Positions 1 to 11,158 of a DNA stretch of 64,000 nucleotides are shown one piece after another (the first letter of the stretch is position 1; every line of letters starts with the position of its first letter). The notes beneath the pieces were generated by a model. It searched no databases and was not told the DNA's origin. It saw nothing but the letters and a program-made list of their open reading frames with translations. Source of the DNA: Bombardia bombarda (Eukaryota > Ascomycota > Sordariomycetes > Sordariales > Lasiosphaeriaceae); the NCBI GenBank assembly GCA_030512295.1, contig JAULSR010000006.1, positions 1,612,001 through 1,676,000 on the forward strand, given 5' to 3'. The position numbers were made by a program, and so were the translations under genes.

Positions 1-3000
1 GGTCACATTAATACAACCAGTGCTGCAACGGCATGATCCTGTTGCCATGCCATGATGAAGTTTATCAAAGGAGAAGACTCCGCCGAGAAAGATATCGCCA
101 CTACAAACTCCGTTCATACAGGGTGCTTACCAAGGTCTCACCGACCTTCTACACCAGGACACCGAGTGTGTGTTTCGGAGAAGGACGGGTTGTGTTCTTG
201 AAGGCTATGATGGTGGTGGCGAGTTTTCATACTTCCAAGTTTTCATTTCACTCACTAACCCAGGCACAGATGCAAAGTTCCTGCAGGGGAAGGATCCATG
301 TATGCATAGCAGGACTTGATATGATGCGCATACATACCATGCTCCCAATGTAGGTACATCTCATCGCTGTGGCGAAGAAAAGCTTGTCAAATGCTTATTC
401 AAAGCGCAGCAGTTAAAGCGCCCCTACCACTAAGTCTACATAACCCTATCCGTCCAAGATAAGAAAGATTCCCGACAAACAGGCAGACAGCCGACCGCCC
501 AGGCTGTAACAAGCAATACTACAGAAGGATACTCCTCTCCGCTTGGCATCAAAATGGTGATACCGACATGTACATGTATGTACAAACAATCGACAGCGAC
601 ATGTGTACCTGATGAATACCTGGTACCTAGGTGGACTGGTAACCTCCTTTTTCAATGGCCCTGCTTGGCATATGTTTCGGTATCCCTGACCTGTCTACTC
701 CTGTCGTTCGGTAGGTCTAGAATATATGTGCGGACAGGGCCGACCGGCCGGCCACACCAAAACGAAAGATATTCACCCGGCATTGCCTTGCCGTACGGAA
801 GAGACAAGCCGACCCACTGGACTAGGTGGAGACAAAAAGGAGCAAAAAGCTCAAAAAATACATACAACACCAGGGATTCGCTGGTCGTCACCGACCCAAC
901 TACTAGTCTGGCCCTCACTTGCTTATCTAGGGCAGAGCGGACGGGATGCCGAGTTCTCAAGTGGGTATGGTCGTATGTGATAGTTTTCGCATCGTCAAGT
1001 TGATCATATCGGGTGGCACAGGCGCGCGTCTAAATTACTGTCACTCCAAGCCCAAGGAACATAGGAAAAAGCCCCCGAGCTTCGCGACGGGGATCGTCAA
1101 CGTTCGGAGCCGAGTGAATGGGTGTAAGAAGAGTATGGCTCACTCCACGGGATACTCCGTTCAGACACGACTGCAGTACAATGCAGTATTCATGTATGCA
1201 CGCCACGGCCGGCAGATACCTAAGCAAAAGCAGGGATCACAAAGGGCCAAGGCGGCCGGGGAACGAATGGCCCTGTCTTCCGAGACGCGCCGCCGCGGCA
1301 CTCCCGCACCGTTCACTCGGTTCGGTTCAACGCATTTTGCGTTTATCCCGACTCTTCGCTTTTGTTGGTTCTGGTACTGTCCCAGAACTTTCCTTGCCTG
1401 CTGGTCCTTGTCCCTAGAAAATACGACTATGCAAACAACTAACCCCATGGGGATGGATGGATGGATGGATCCGCCAGCCCTGTAGCAGCCACCTTTCCGA
1501 TCCATGCATGCATATATGTATGGATGCATGCATCCACCGGCATATGCAAAAAAAGAGACAATGCAACTTTTTCAAGGCTGAGAAGGATTTCTGAAGGAAG
1601 GAAAGGGTTGGGAGAAAATCGGGCCGTTCATCTTGTTATTTGGTTGGTCCTGTTTGGTTGGCTAGCTCGGTATTTTCTAGCTGTCGCTGGTTTCTACCTG
1701 CATATTCGCATCCCAAACAGCGATAGGTATACAGATGATGAAGAGTGAAGACGGGAAGGAAAAGTCCTAGACATGGATAGGCCCTGATAACATTCCATGC
1801 TCTCCCCATCCCGTCCGGTCTGGGCGCTGCAGATCACTGACTGATTTTGCAAACGCGAACCTCTGCCTTGGTTCCAACGGTTTTGACTCAGCACACCATC
1901 CCGTGCCTCGGTAATGATGTTAAACATAGATTCAGACATGTACGAAAGAGAAAAGAGCTACAATCCCTCCTACGTAAGTCGCTGAACAAACACCATCTGT
2001 CACCGGTCAACGAATTGGGCAAGCAAACCGACGGAGACAACCCCGAGCCAATGGTTTATCCATGACATAAAATCAAACATGTCGTTAGTTTATCCGTTTT
2101 CAAAAGTTCCTCGCCTCCTTGTCTGTCCCGGCGCTGTGTGAATCACTGACCATGTTTCCGCCCCTTGCCCTGCTCCCTCCCGCCCCGCTTCAGATACCAC
2201 TACACTACATACACCTACTCTTAACATACACCCTGTTAATTATTATGCATAACACAAAACAGACGCAAAGGCGGATATCGCGTCGGCTCGAGACCAGACA
2301 AAAGCGGAGGCAATCGGCGCCGAGAGAGATGCAGTCGAACGACGCCGAGACGATACCGAAGTGTGTTCAACGACACTGATACCGAGCAGTCATATTATAA
2401 ATCAAACAACCCTGCCCTACATCGCCCTGGATCTTGATCCTCCCCGGGCAGAGCACGGATGGTGGATTCGTTTCGCAGACCTCCATTGAAACAATCAAAA
2501 GAGAACAGGGAAGGGAGGGACAGCGTATCGCATTATACTAGGAATAGAATTGACAGTAATACATTACCAAAGCATCCCACGCCAAACAACAGGCAAATAG
2601 GTAGCCACAATCATCCAGACCAACTATAATCACGATTGACCAGATAGGGCGTTCTCTCGGCGAGAATTGATTGATTGATCGTCACTGACTGGATGGTTAC
2701 GTGAACAAGTGGTATTCCCTCGGAGATGTCGAAAACCAAGTGGCTCATTCACCCTTAACACTGCAGAACAAAGATGACACAATTGTGTTTTGTCTGCATT
2801 ATGGCTATGAGCAGTGTTACTGGAGCACGTGTAAGAAATCATACGCTACTATCTTGTGGGGCATTTTGTATTGATAACTGATCTGAATACGCTTCGTTGT
2901 TCATAAACCAGTGTCACGTAACCTAAAATCTGGTTCCCAAAAGCTACATGATCGTACTAAAAAGTGTTATGAATGTCCATCCACAAGTGAATTAGAAAAA

Positions 3001-3580
3001 TGGATTGAAAATGATATGTTTGCTCGATGACGGTTTCGGTTAAGATCATCGTACTGGGATGACCAGGTATGATACGCCATGATCATTGTGGGGGTTTTTA
3101 GATAAAATTAAATCCCATTCTAGGCAATTATTTGTATGCTTTCTCCATGGTATCATGTTAGATGAGATCGGATATTTATATGAGTCATGGAGATGGGGTT
3201 ATATTTGTTTACTTGCCCCTTTCTTAGCGCCGAGACTAAAAGCAAATCATTTCCAAACTCCAAATTCCAAACCAACAAGCAGCAACTCAACAAGTTCATT
3301 TTTCTACGACTGTGTCACACATCATCATGTAAGTGCTGCATCATTTCTCGCTTGATCACATAGCAAAACAAAATATAAGCTATGTTTATGAACAATTGAA
3401 TTTTTGATCAATGTCACCTCAAAGAAAGACTCCAGAGATAGCTAACTAATCATACAAATTGGTGGAAACCCGGACCATAATCTCAAGTTGAAAGTCGTCA
3501 GATTCATACAAGGGGGAAAGGTATATTCCACATCCCAAATGACAAAGGAAATAAACAATCATCGCCGCCAACTCAACCCC
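1..3580. other. Gene-free stretch at left edge
   Basis: No frame here carries a recognisable domain or a convincing exon chain; open frames are short, overlap on both strands and have no conserved motif. Positions 1451-1470 hold five copies of GGAT. The part from about 2850 to 3480 is visibly more AT-rich than the rest. Its right end is the 3' flank of the minus-strand repeat protein that stops at 3581. Confidence 0.6.
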
Positions 3581-4938
3581 TTAGTTGATTCCAGAGAAGT
3601 TCTCCTGAGGAGTCCTGAGCGAGTTGCGCCTCTCGCGTCCGTGGTGGATATCATTATGCTCCAAGCTGGGCTCGCCAAGGTGGTTCTTGAGCACCGAGGG
3701 AGGGACCTGCGCGGCATCGGTGGGATCCTTGTGGTGCAGGTTGTTGTTGGTGGCAGGACTACTGGGAATGGTTAGCATGACTGTGCTCATGTGTGCGCTG
3801 AGAAGAAGGTAGGGGTCAAGTTTTTCTTGTATCACCCCTATAAATACACTTACTTACTCGTAGGTCTTGTTGCCGCCGACGGTCTTGCTGCCATCGAGGT
3901 CAGAGTCGACGCGGGGGTCGACCTTGTTGAGCAGGTCCTGCTTGTGGGGGCCGGCAGTGTGGGGGCGGGGCCAGGGCCGGAGCCGTTGAAGGCAGCACGG
4001 CCGTCGCGGTCAGAGTCGATGCGGGGATCGGCGGCGTTGGCGACGCGGCTGTTGTGGGTGCCATAGGTGCCGGTGGGAGCACCGTGGGTGCCAGTCACAC
4101 CAGTGTTACCGGAGCCGGCGTGGTGAGTGGTGGTCGACTGACCGAAGCCGGCAGAGCCGAACTCGCCAGCGTTGCCGAGGCCGGAAGTGCCAGTGGAGTG
4201 GGTGTTGCTGTAGGTGTTGTTGCCAGCAGTGCGGGAGCCGTCACGGTCGGAGTCGACACGAGGATCGACAGCGTTGGCGACGCGGGAGCTGTGGGGGCCG
4301 TGAGAACCCTCGTTGGTGCCCGAGGAGCCATATGTGTTGTGGGTGCCGGTGTGGGTGTTGGTAGCACCACCGATGCCGCTACTGCCGTATCCGCCAGTCT
4401 GGCCAGCGATGTGGCTGCTGCCGAGCTCACCAGCACGGCGGGTGTTGGTGGACTGACCGAAGCCAGCAGAGCCAAACTCGCCAGCGTTGCCGAGGCCGGA
4501 AGTGCCAGTGGACTGGGTGTTGTTGTTGCTGCCTACAGTGCGGGAGCCGTCACGGTCGGAGTCGACGCGGGGATCGACAGCGTTGGCGACGCGGGAGCTG
4601 TGAGGGCCATGAGCGCCCTCGTTGGTGCCCGAGGAGCCATAGGTGTTGTGTGTGCCTGTGCTGCCGATGCCGTGTGTGCCTGTGGTGGTGGAGCTGCCGA
4701 AGTTGTTTCCGGTGCTGCCGAACTCGTTGTGGCCAGCGGTGCGGCCGGCGGTGTGAGAGCCGTCACGGTCAGAGTCGACTCTAGGGTCAGCAGCGTTGGC
4801 GGCGCGGCTGCTGTGAGGTCCGTGAGATCCCTCAGGGGCAGAGGCTGTGTTGTGGGTGGTGGAGGTGTTGTGGGTGGTGCTGGAGCTGTGGCTGTCGGAG
4901 TGGACGGCCTCCTTGATCTTGTTGATGATTCCAGACAT
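3581..4938 (-). CDS. DPRVDSD-repeat hydrophilic protein (fungal 'cell surface protein' type), with a 1-nt frameshift
   Basis: Exon 1 is 4938-3858 and exon 2 is 3761-3581; the 96-bp intron starts GTAAGTAAGT, has the branch site GCTAAC and ends CCCAG. The start MSGIINKIKEAVHSD is typical of a fungal family often labelled cell surface protein; its function is unknown and a stress or conidiation role is only suspected. The product is very hydrophilic, rich in Ser, Thr, Gly, His and Asn, and has no membrane segment. It holds five copies of a unit with the core DPRVDSDRDGS, usually preceded by GPHSSRVANAV. The frame breaks at the G5 run 3961-3965 (C5 on the coding strand). One more C would put the last unit (AGPHKQDLLNKVDPRVDSDL) and exon 2 in frame and give 420 residues; as sequenced, the protein ends in a shifted tail. 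Exon 2 encodes AAQVPPSVLKNHLGEP and ends FSGIN. Splice phases agree only in the shifted frame, which supports an indel rather than a missed intron. Confidence 0.8.
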
Positions 4939-4991
4939 GATGGGTGGTTATTGATTTGATTTGTTGAAGTTGTTTGTTAAAAGTGGTTGGT

Positions 4992-7134
4992 AGTTGTTGT
5001 AGTTGGTAGTTGGGTATTGAAGTGGTAATGTTTGTTAGGATGATGAGAGAAGGGAAAGTGTGGTGATGGAGGGTAGGAACTGGTCCTTATATGCGCCTCT
5101 CTCCATCTCGTCTTGGTTCAACATTCTGCCCTCTTGTGCAAGAAGTCTCTGCCATGTCGTCAGTGTCTTTCTAGGCCTTCCATCTCAACGCAGAGTTGCG
5201 CCTTCCTTGGATGTATCCGCTAGTTTGTGACGTGCGCAACTTAGGAGACCCACATTCAACTGTCCACTCAGGGGCTGTTTATGCCGCCATCCGTGGGGCC
5301 ACACCCCGAATCGTCGTCATAGTTACGTGCCCGCGCCACGATTAATTCCCCAGCTTTTTCCCACGTACCATGAGCCACCGGATGGGCAATTACAATTTAA
5401 ATCCCGCTCGCTAGGGATATTGAAGGCTACAAGGCAAGCCAAGCTTCAGAATGGGAGCACGGCAGCACGGCAGTCCAACGCCGGCAGGCAACGCAGGAAC
5501 CGACAAGACGGGCTATGACCCCTCCAAGGGAAGGAGCTTCCCCCGCACCGTAGCACTTGCAAACCCAAAATGGCTGTTCGATTAGGTCACCTGTCATCCG
5601 CATTTCATAATATTGCAGCATCAACGTCATGCCGTTCTGGGCACTCAATCAAGCCAGGTCAGTCCCCTGGTCAGGCCCAAGTTTAAGATCAGGCTGCTGA
5701 AGCCGCTGCATGCATAAGGCTGGTCTGGACTCTGGGCTCTGACGTTTGCAAGCCACTTGAATCAACGACCCCGCTAACAGACCCACCGGGCTGGCTCTAA
5801 CACAACACAACGGCCCAGCTACCTGACAAGCTGAAGCCTCCACTACAGCCCGCGCTCTCTTTGAATAATTCATCCCTAGCCGTCTCCCAACATCTTTCAA
5901 CAGAAACCAACGCCTGGCACAACAGTTGGAAAAATTGTAAATACTCAAGAATTGGCTCATCTGAATCGTTAGTCGCCTCTGCCCAAATCAAGTGCCTCCC
6001 CGCTACAGTGGCTTGACGGCTGTGGCGTCCTGAACCCCTGCTGTCCCGATCGCCTGCCTGCCCTGTCTGATCTGATGGAACCTCAGCCCGGCGGAAGCCC
6101 CGCATTCGCCGTTTTTGTCACTCAGCGCGACGTCATAGACTCTACCGATCAGCCCCGTCCAATGACGCACTTTGCTGTGGACTCGCGGGAAGAGTTGCTT
6201 GCATGCGGCATCATCTTAACAAGTTCTGGACGGAAACACCGCATAATCCTGTTAGTGGCCATGCTTCTCGACAGTTCTGTGTAATTGTAGTCGGTGAAGG
6301 GCCACCTTTGACACAAACTTGACGGCAGCCCTGAAAACGGCAGCCCCTCAACCCCATCTATTGACTACTAAATCACTAACAGGGCTTGGTGTCTCGGCCT
6401 GGCCGAATCTGTTATGCAATGGGTTTTTGTCTCTTCTGACACGCGGCCTTGCCTTGCACGCAAACTTCACTCATTCCCGCTTTTGACAGGATGTGGCTTG
6501 AGTCGTCGCCGATCCGCTTCCACTGTGGATGTTTTGAAAGCCAGCAGCAAGCTTTGTTGCTGGTCTTGGTCTGCGCTACATTCTCGAACCTTCCAGAGTC
6601 ATCGCGGACCATTCACACGTGCCACGAAGGGAATTAGGAATTTGGAGAAAACAACAAGCCTTCTTTCCATGACTTGTGGGTACAATGTAGTGGATGGACG
6701 GACGTTTCTGCACCCATGAGGTCACGGCATGGTACATTACCACCATATTGGATTCACAGGAAAGTAAACGAGTCGATAGGCATTTGGTATCAAGATACTG
6801 CTTTTTTATTTCCATTAACATAATCATGACTGTCTCTCATCATAGCATCCCTCGCGATGATTAACACAGAAGCCCGCCATGTGAACAAAGCAAACCATGC
6901 TTGAAGAAGCGCTTAATTAGAACGACAGGGTGAGAATATAAATTCGTAGATTCGGGGTATCAAGGGGTATTTTGGGTGTGTGTTGTAACAACGCTGCGTG
7001 ATAATAAAAAACAAAGGAACCATTGACGGTGGGCGAGTGGTAACCTCGACCAATCTGGTTGGAGCTAGAAGAGGCCACCATGGTGGTTGGTGATGGACCG
7101 AGTTGAGTTGCATCTGGCGCGGTTCATGATCGAC
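4992..7134. other. Intergenic region between repeat-protein promoter and MARVEL gene
   Basis: It contains the promoter side of the gene starting at 4938 and, from about 6800 to 7134, the AT-richer 3' flank of the gene ending at 7135. AGGGG/CCCCT motifs, which resemble the yeast stress-response element, occur near 5271 and 5517. I recognise no coding exon or RNA gene. Confidence 0.5.
5086..5091 (-). promoter_or_regulatory. TATA-like element upstream of the DPRVDSD-repeat gene
   Basis: On the minus strand this reads TATAAG within CATATAAGG, about 150 nt before the ATG at 4938. Purine- and CT-rich leader sequence follows. A strong TATA box would suit an inducible, highly expressed gene, but only sequence resemblance supports it. 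Confidence 0.35.
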
Positions 7135-7712
7135 TTAGACGCGCGAGCGATACCAGCGGCGGCGGGTATGTGCGCCGTCGGTGACGACCGCGCGACGGGT
7201 AGTGTGACGGTGGACCCAGTAGACGCTATCACACATATTCATGTCAGCAACTTATTCCTCCAGTCAGTCTCCAATCATCATAAAAGTGCGACGTACCCAA
7301 GCAGCGCGCTAACAAGCCAAAAGATGGCGCTCAAAAAGGCAAACGCGATATCTGTCTTCCACTCGACGCACGTGTTGGTGCCACTGGAAAGGGCGATATT
7401 GTCCCAGTCAAAGATGTAGCCGCAGGTACCGTTGAGCCAGTCGACCATCAAACCAAAAGCGACGAACCACATGACGCTGATGACAAAGTCGGCCGGCCAG
7501 TGGATGAAGCTCGAGCTGAAGGGGATGAGCCAGATGATGGAGAAGAAGATGGACAGGCCGGCCACCACCTCGGTGTAGATGAAGCGTCCCTGCTCCCACG
7601 ACGAGCTGCCCTTGACCGCGTGCAGGTACTTGCCCGTGAGGCCCGCCACGATGGCCGCGAAGGCCAGCTCGCCGAGGCGGAGCAGGATCGAGAAGAGGTC
7701 GGCGAGGATCAT
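7135..7712 (-). CDS. MARVEL-like four-helix membrane protein
   Basis: Exon 1 is 7712-7297 and exon 2 is 7225-7135. The 71-bp intron starts GTACGT, has the branch GCTGAC and ends GATAG; joining gives 168 residues. Four hydrophobic segments are visible: about residues 8-25, 45-67 (VVAGLSIFFSIIWLIPF), 72-90 (ADFVISVMWFVAFGLMVDWL) and 121-145 (IAFAFLSAIFWLVSALLG). A Cys-containing loop (NGTCGYIF and NTCVEW) lies between helices 3 and 4. The protein ends in a basic tail, RRRWYRSRV. This is the shape of fungal MARVEL (membrane-associating) proteins, thought to act in membrane apposition or plasma-membrane domains; the exact role is unknown. Exon 2 is needed: without it the protein would lose its basic cytosolic tail. 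Confidence 0.85.
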
Positions 7713-8894
7713 CTTGAGATACTGGGTAAGGGGAGGATGGCAAGTAGGTAAGGTTTTTTTTCAAGGTAGTATTGTTTGTTATAGCTGTCTGATGTATGTG
7801 ACTGTAGAGGTGGGGAGCAAAGACAAAATCACACAAAACACAAAGACAGCAAACCAACCGGAATATATACCTACCACAAAACACCGCCGGCGTCACCCAC
7901 ACCCAGACCCTCTGACAGAAGGCATGTGTGAGCAATCAAGGTTTTGGCTGGGAAAATCAGGAACAAGCAGATTCCAAGGTCGGGCACACACACACACACA
8001 CACACAAACACGCCCGCACCACACACCACACACCACTTACACGCAACAAACACGGCTGAAGCGGCGTGGCCCGTCCTTCCTCTATTGTCCTGTTTTTCCA
8101 GCTCCTGCATCTTTCACAGCAGTACACAAGCCTGGGTATCCAGCCACTCACACAGACAATTTCCACAAGGGATGACAGACCGGCAGCGAGAACAAAGTAA
8201 AAAGCCAATCAAGACCACGCGGTTGTTGTCCTGAAAAGAAAAGACCACAAAAAGGTCCATGCACATCAGGCGGACGCACACACACAGTTCGAAACGTCTG
8301 ATGTTTGTTGTCGATGTGCTGTGACGTGGTGCCTATGAGGTCATAGGTGGCGCAAAACCAGCCCCCCTCCCTCTCGCAATTGGCGATTAACGGTGCATAT
8401 GCCAAAACAAAGCTTTCTTTCTGTCACGGGGCTGCATGCCGCTCCCAATGGGCGATCGATCGAGATTCCCTCCATGAATTGACTGACTACTGGCCGTCTC
8501 TTGATTCATTCATTCTCAGGGTAGTTTTTTGGTTATGAATTTTATACACCGACCTAGGGATATCAACGCCCTTATATTTAGGGGTTGTTGCTTTGATCAA
8601 GTAGCAATATCGACCATCAATGGCTCTTCGAACCTTATGATCTGACTTGGTAGTTATCGTAAAACAAAACCTCGTCGTGATATACCAATCAATATGTGCC
8701 TTTATTCCATAGAATCATGTGTGCGTGTTAGTGGCCTACCTGGAATCAATAACATCGCCAATGTCTCTCAAGCCCCTGCTCCCTATCAGCTAACCCCTTA
8801 ATTACTCTCACACCCCTCATCAACCAAACCGCGTCAAGAAATACAATCGTGTTCCTGCCTCATTACCACCCTACCACCCCCTATCACCACCCCA
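7713..8894. other. Intergenic region with (CA)11 repeat
   Basis: This is the promoter and leader of the MARVEL-like gene (minus) and the 3' flank of the HAM1-like gene (minus). A perfect CA run lies at 7985-8006. No further gene is seen. Confidence 0.5.
7985..8006. repeat. (CA)11 microsatellite
   Basis: Eleven uninterrupted CA units, about 270 bp upstream of the MARVEL-like gene start. Confidence 0.95.
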
Positions 8895-11158
8895 TCACCC
8901 CATCAACGAAGCATGCACCCCAAAAACCTCATTCCTCCACCCCCCACCCCCATCCACCTCCCCCTCCCGCACCCTCTGCTTCGCCTGCTCCCCTTCCTCA
9001 CTCCACAGCTTAACCAAGCTCCCGGGCGCATACACCCCCTCGAAAACCCCCCCTCCCGGTCCCGGCGCCGTCCCGCCCACCCTCGTATACAAATCCGGAT
9101 CATCCGCCGGCGTCAACCGCGCCAACACCGCCCTGAAAAACGTCTTCAAATCATCCGGATCCGCAATCCTCGTCGCCCTCAGCCTCTCCCGCGCATACAG
9201 CAACTCTCTATTCGCAAACTGCAGCGACTCGCCGATCGCTGCCGCCAGCTGCATCTCGATCGTCTTCCTGATGATCGGCCGCAGGAACGGCTTAAACAGC
9301 CACGCCAGCCAGCTGAACCGGCTCTTGGTCAGTTCCCAATCAAGCTTGTGGATGTGCACGCGCACGCTGCGCAGCGACAATATCTTGTCCAGCCGGTCGC
9401 GGCCGACTTCCACGTCGATCTGCACGTCGAGGCCGCGCTCGTCGAGCGCAAAGGACGCGATGCCCTCGTCTGCGAGCCAGAACAGCCCCGAGTGCGCGCG
9501 GAGCCAGAAGCCGACTTCTTCGGCGCGGATGGACAGCCCGTCGATCTTGATGCGCACGAGGCTCTTGATGGCCGAGGTGGTGCGGAAGCGGGCTTTGCGG
9601 ATCTCGATGTCGTTGAGGGTTTCGATGCGGAGCTTGTAGGGGAAGAAGGACGTGTGGTTGATGGTGATGCCGGGCTCGAGGATGAGGTTCTCGAGCAGCA
9701 GGTCGATCTGGGGGTTGATATCTCCAGCCGTGGGATGGGGATGTAGTTGACTGATTTGATGAGCAGCGGGACAAAGACGTTGATCGAGTCTGTGACGAGG
9801 TCGGTATTGGTGTAGTGGTGTGCTGGCGAGAGGATCTTGGCAATCGTAGTCGCCGTCTTGATCAGCTTGGCGATGTCCTTATCCTTGAGGACAGAGAAAT
9901 ACGTAGACTGTATCTTGGCCAGCAAGCCGTCGATGTCATCTCGTAGCGAAGAGCGCGAGACAATCTGTCTTGACCTGGCCCGGAGGTCCTGGAACCGCTC
10001 CTCAGCATGGTCGAAGAAGGCGGGGTCTGTAAACATCTCCTGCGCTGCGTCTCCCAGCCCTCCAACCAACTTCTCAAACTCTGGATCATTGCGGCCGTGC
10101 TCCATGACAATGTCGAACCTCTTTTCAAGCTCCTCCCACTCCTTGGCCTCGCCAAACGACTTGATAAACAGCCAAAAGTTCTTGAACGCCCGATCCATCG
10201 CGGGGTTACGGTCAACGTCCTCGCCGACCGTCTCAAGGGCGTCGCGTGCTATACGTGAGTACACCATGGCGTAGCGCTTGAACAGCAGCGACAAGGTCGA
10301 AACCGAGTCGGTGTAGTTGGGGCGGTTACGGAGCTTGAGTACCGCCTGTTTAAGGCGGTGTAACATTGTATCAGACTCTTGGCCCTGCAACTTGCTGACG
10401 ATGCTGTCCTGCGCGCCCTCGATGACCGTAGACGCACTGTCGCCCAGCACCTCGCTGACTTGTGCAACTTGCTCGTCTAGGTCCTGCTTAGACGGTTTGA
10501 CCTGGGTATCTTTGGCGTCGCTTCCGGGGTCCTTCAATGTGGCCTGCTCCTCCTTGGAGGGCTCCAGACGCTTGCCGGCCTCTTTGGAGGCTGCTGATAG
10601 GGCAAAGGCTGTGTCCTTGAAAACTTCCCGAGACACGACGTTTAGGTCTGAAAGGAAGAGGCGGAAGTCGGAGTTGGTGAGCAGCAAGGAGCCAACTGTT
10701 TGAAGGCTCGAATAAACAGCAGCTGTATCGGCTTTCGCCTTTGCCTTGCCCGCACGCTCGACAACGTCCTCCATGTCGACCGACACCCGGGCCTTGGACA
10801 GATACCAAATAAAGTCCTGGATCTGGTCATGGCTGTTCTTGTGCTCCAGGAGCTCGATGAGCTGGGTGAGAAACTGCTTGGTGTAGTGAGCCAGGGCGCG
10901 GCCTGAGTCGCTGAGGCCAGTGTTGCTGTTGTCGGGGTTCAGAATGTCGGCGGAAAGAAGAGTGCGAAGGTTGACGATGGCCTGCTCGTTGGATGGCATG
11001 AAACCCTTGGACAGGGCCCGAAGCATCTGGTATGTGTGCAGCTTCTGATGCAGCTTTCGCTGCAGGGTGGTGTCATCGTCATAGTGAGAGAGAAGCGGCT
11101 GCTCCTCGTCGGGAATACGATCGCGGTCGCCACGACCTCCAAAGCACGACGAGAACAT
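8895..11158 (-). CDS. HAM1-like family protein (HAM1_N/HAM1_C), with a 1-nt frameshift
   Basis: The start MFSSCFGGRGDRDRIPDEEQ at 11158 has cysteine and glycine near the N-terminus, which could allow lipid modification. The long helical N-terminal part (QKLHTYQMLRALSKGFMPS; LSDSGRALAHYTKQFLTQLI) matches the fungal HAM1-like N-terminal domain. The C-terminal part (VHIHKLDWELTKSRFSWLAW; LFKPFLRPIIRKTIEMQLAA) matches the HAM1-like C-terminal domain, a former DUF with a BPI/lipid-binding-like fold. A role in lipid binding or transfer is inference. The reading frame breaks at the G5 run 9710-9714 (C5 on the coding strand), after NYIPIPRLEISTP. One more C would continue it as QIDLLLENLILEPG and give about 754 residues; as sequenced, the first frame runs on to a shifted stop at 9329. 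No splice sites fit the change. The gene is head to head with the patatin-like gene at 12779. Confidence 0.85.

Noticed and set aside
4054..4959. 301-codon open frame on the plus strand
   Set aside because: It is the antisense of the DPRVDSD-repeat gene; its Val/Ala/Gly composition follows from the repeat on the other strand.
9710..9714. An intron instead of a frameshift in the HAM1-like gene
   Set aside because: The only nearby GT...AG pair (about 46 bp) would remove conserved residues (NYIPIPRLE), has no branch site and is too short.
8913..9746. 277-codon open frame on the plus strand
   Set aside because: Antisense of the conserved HAM1-like C-terminal domain; Arg/Pro-rich composition and no domain.
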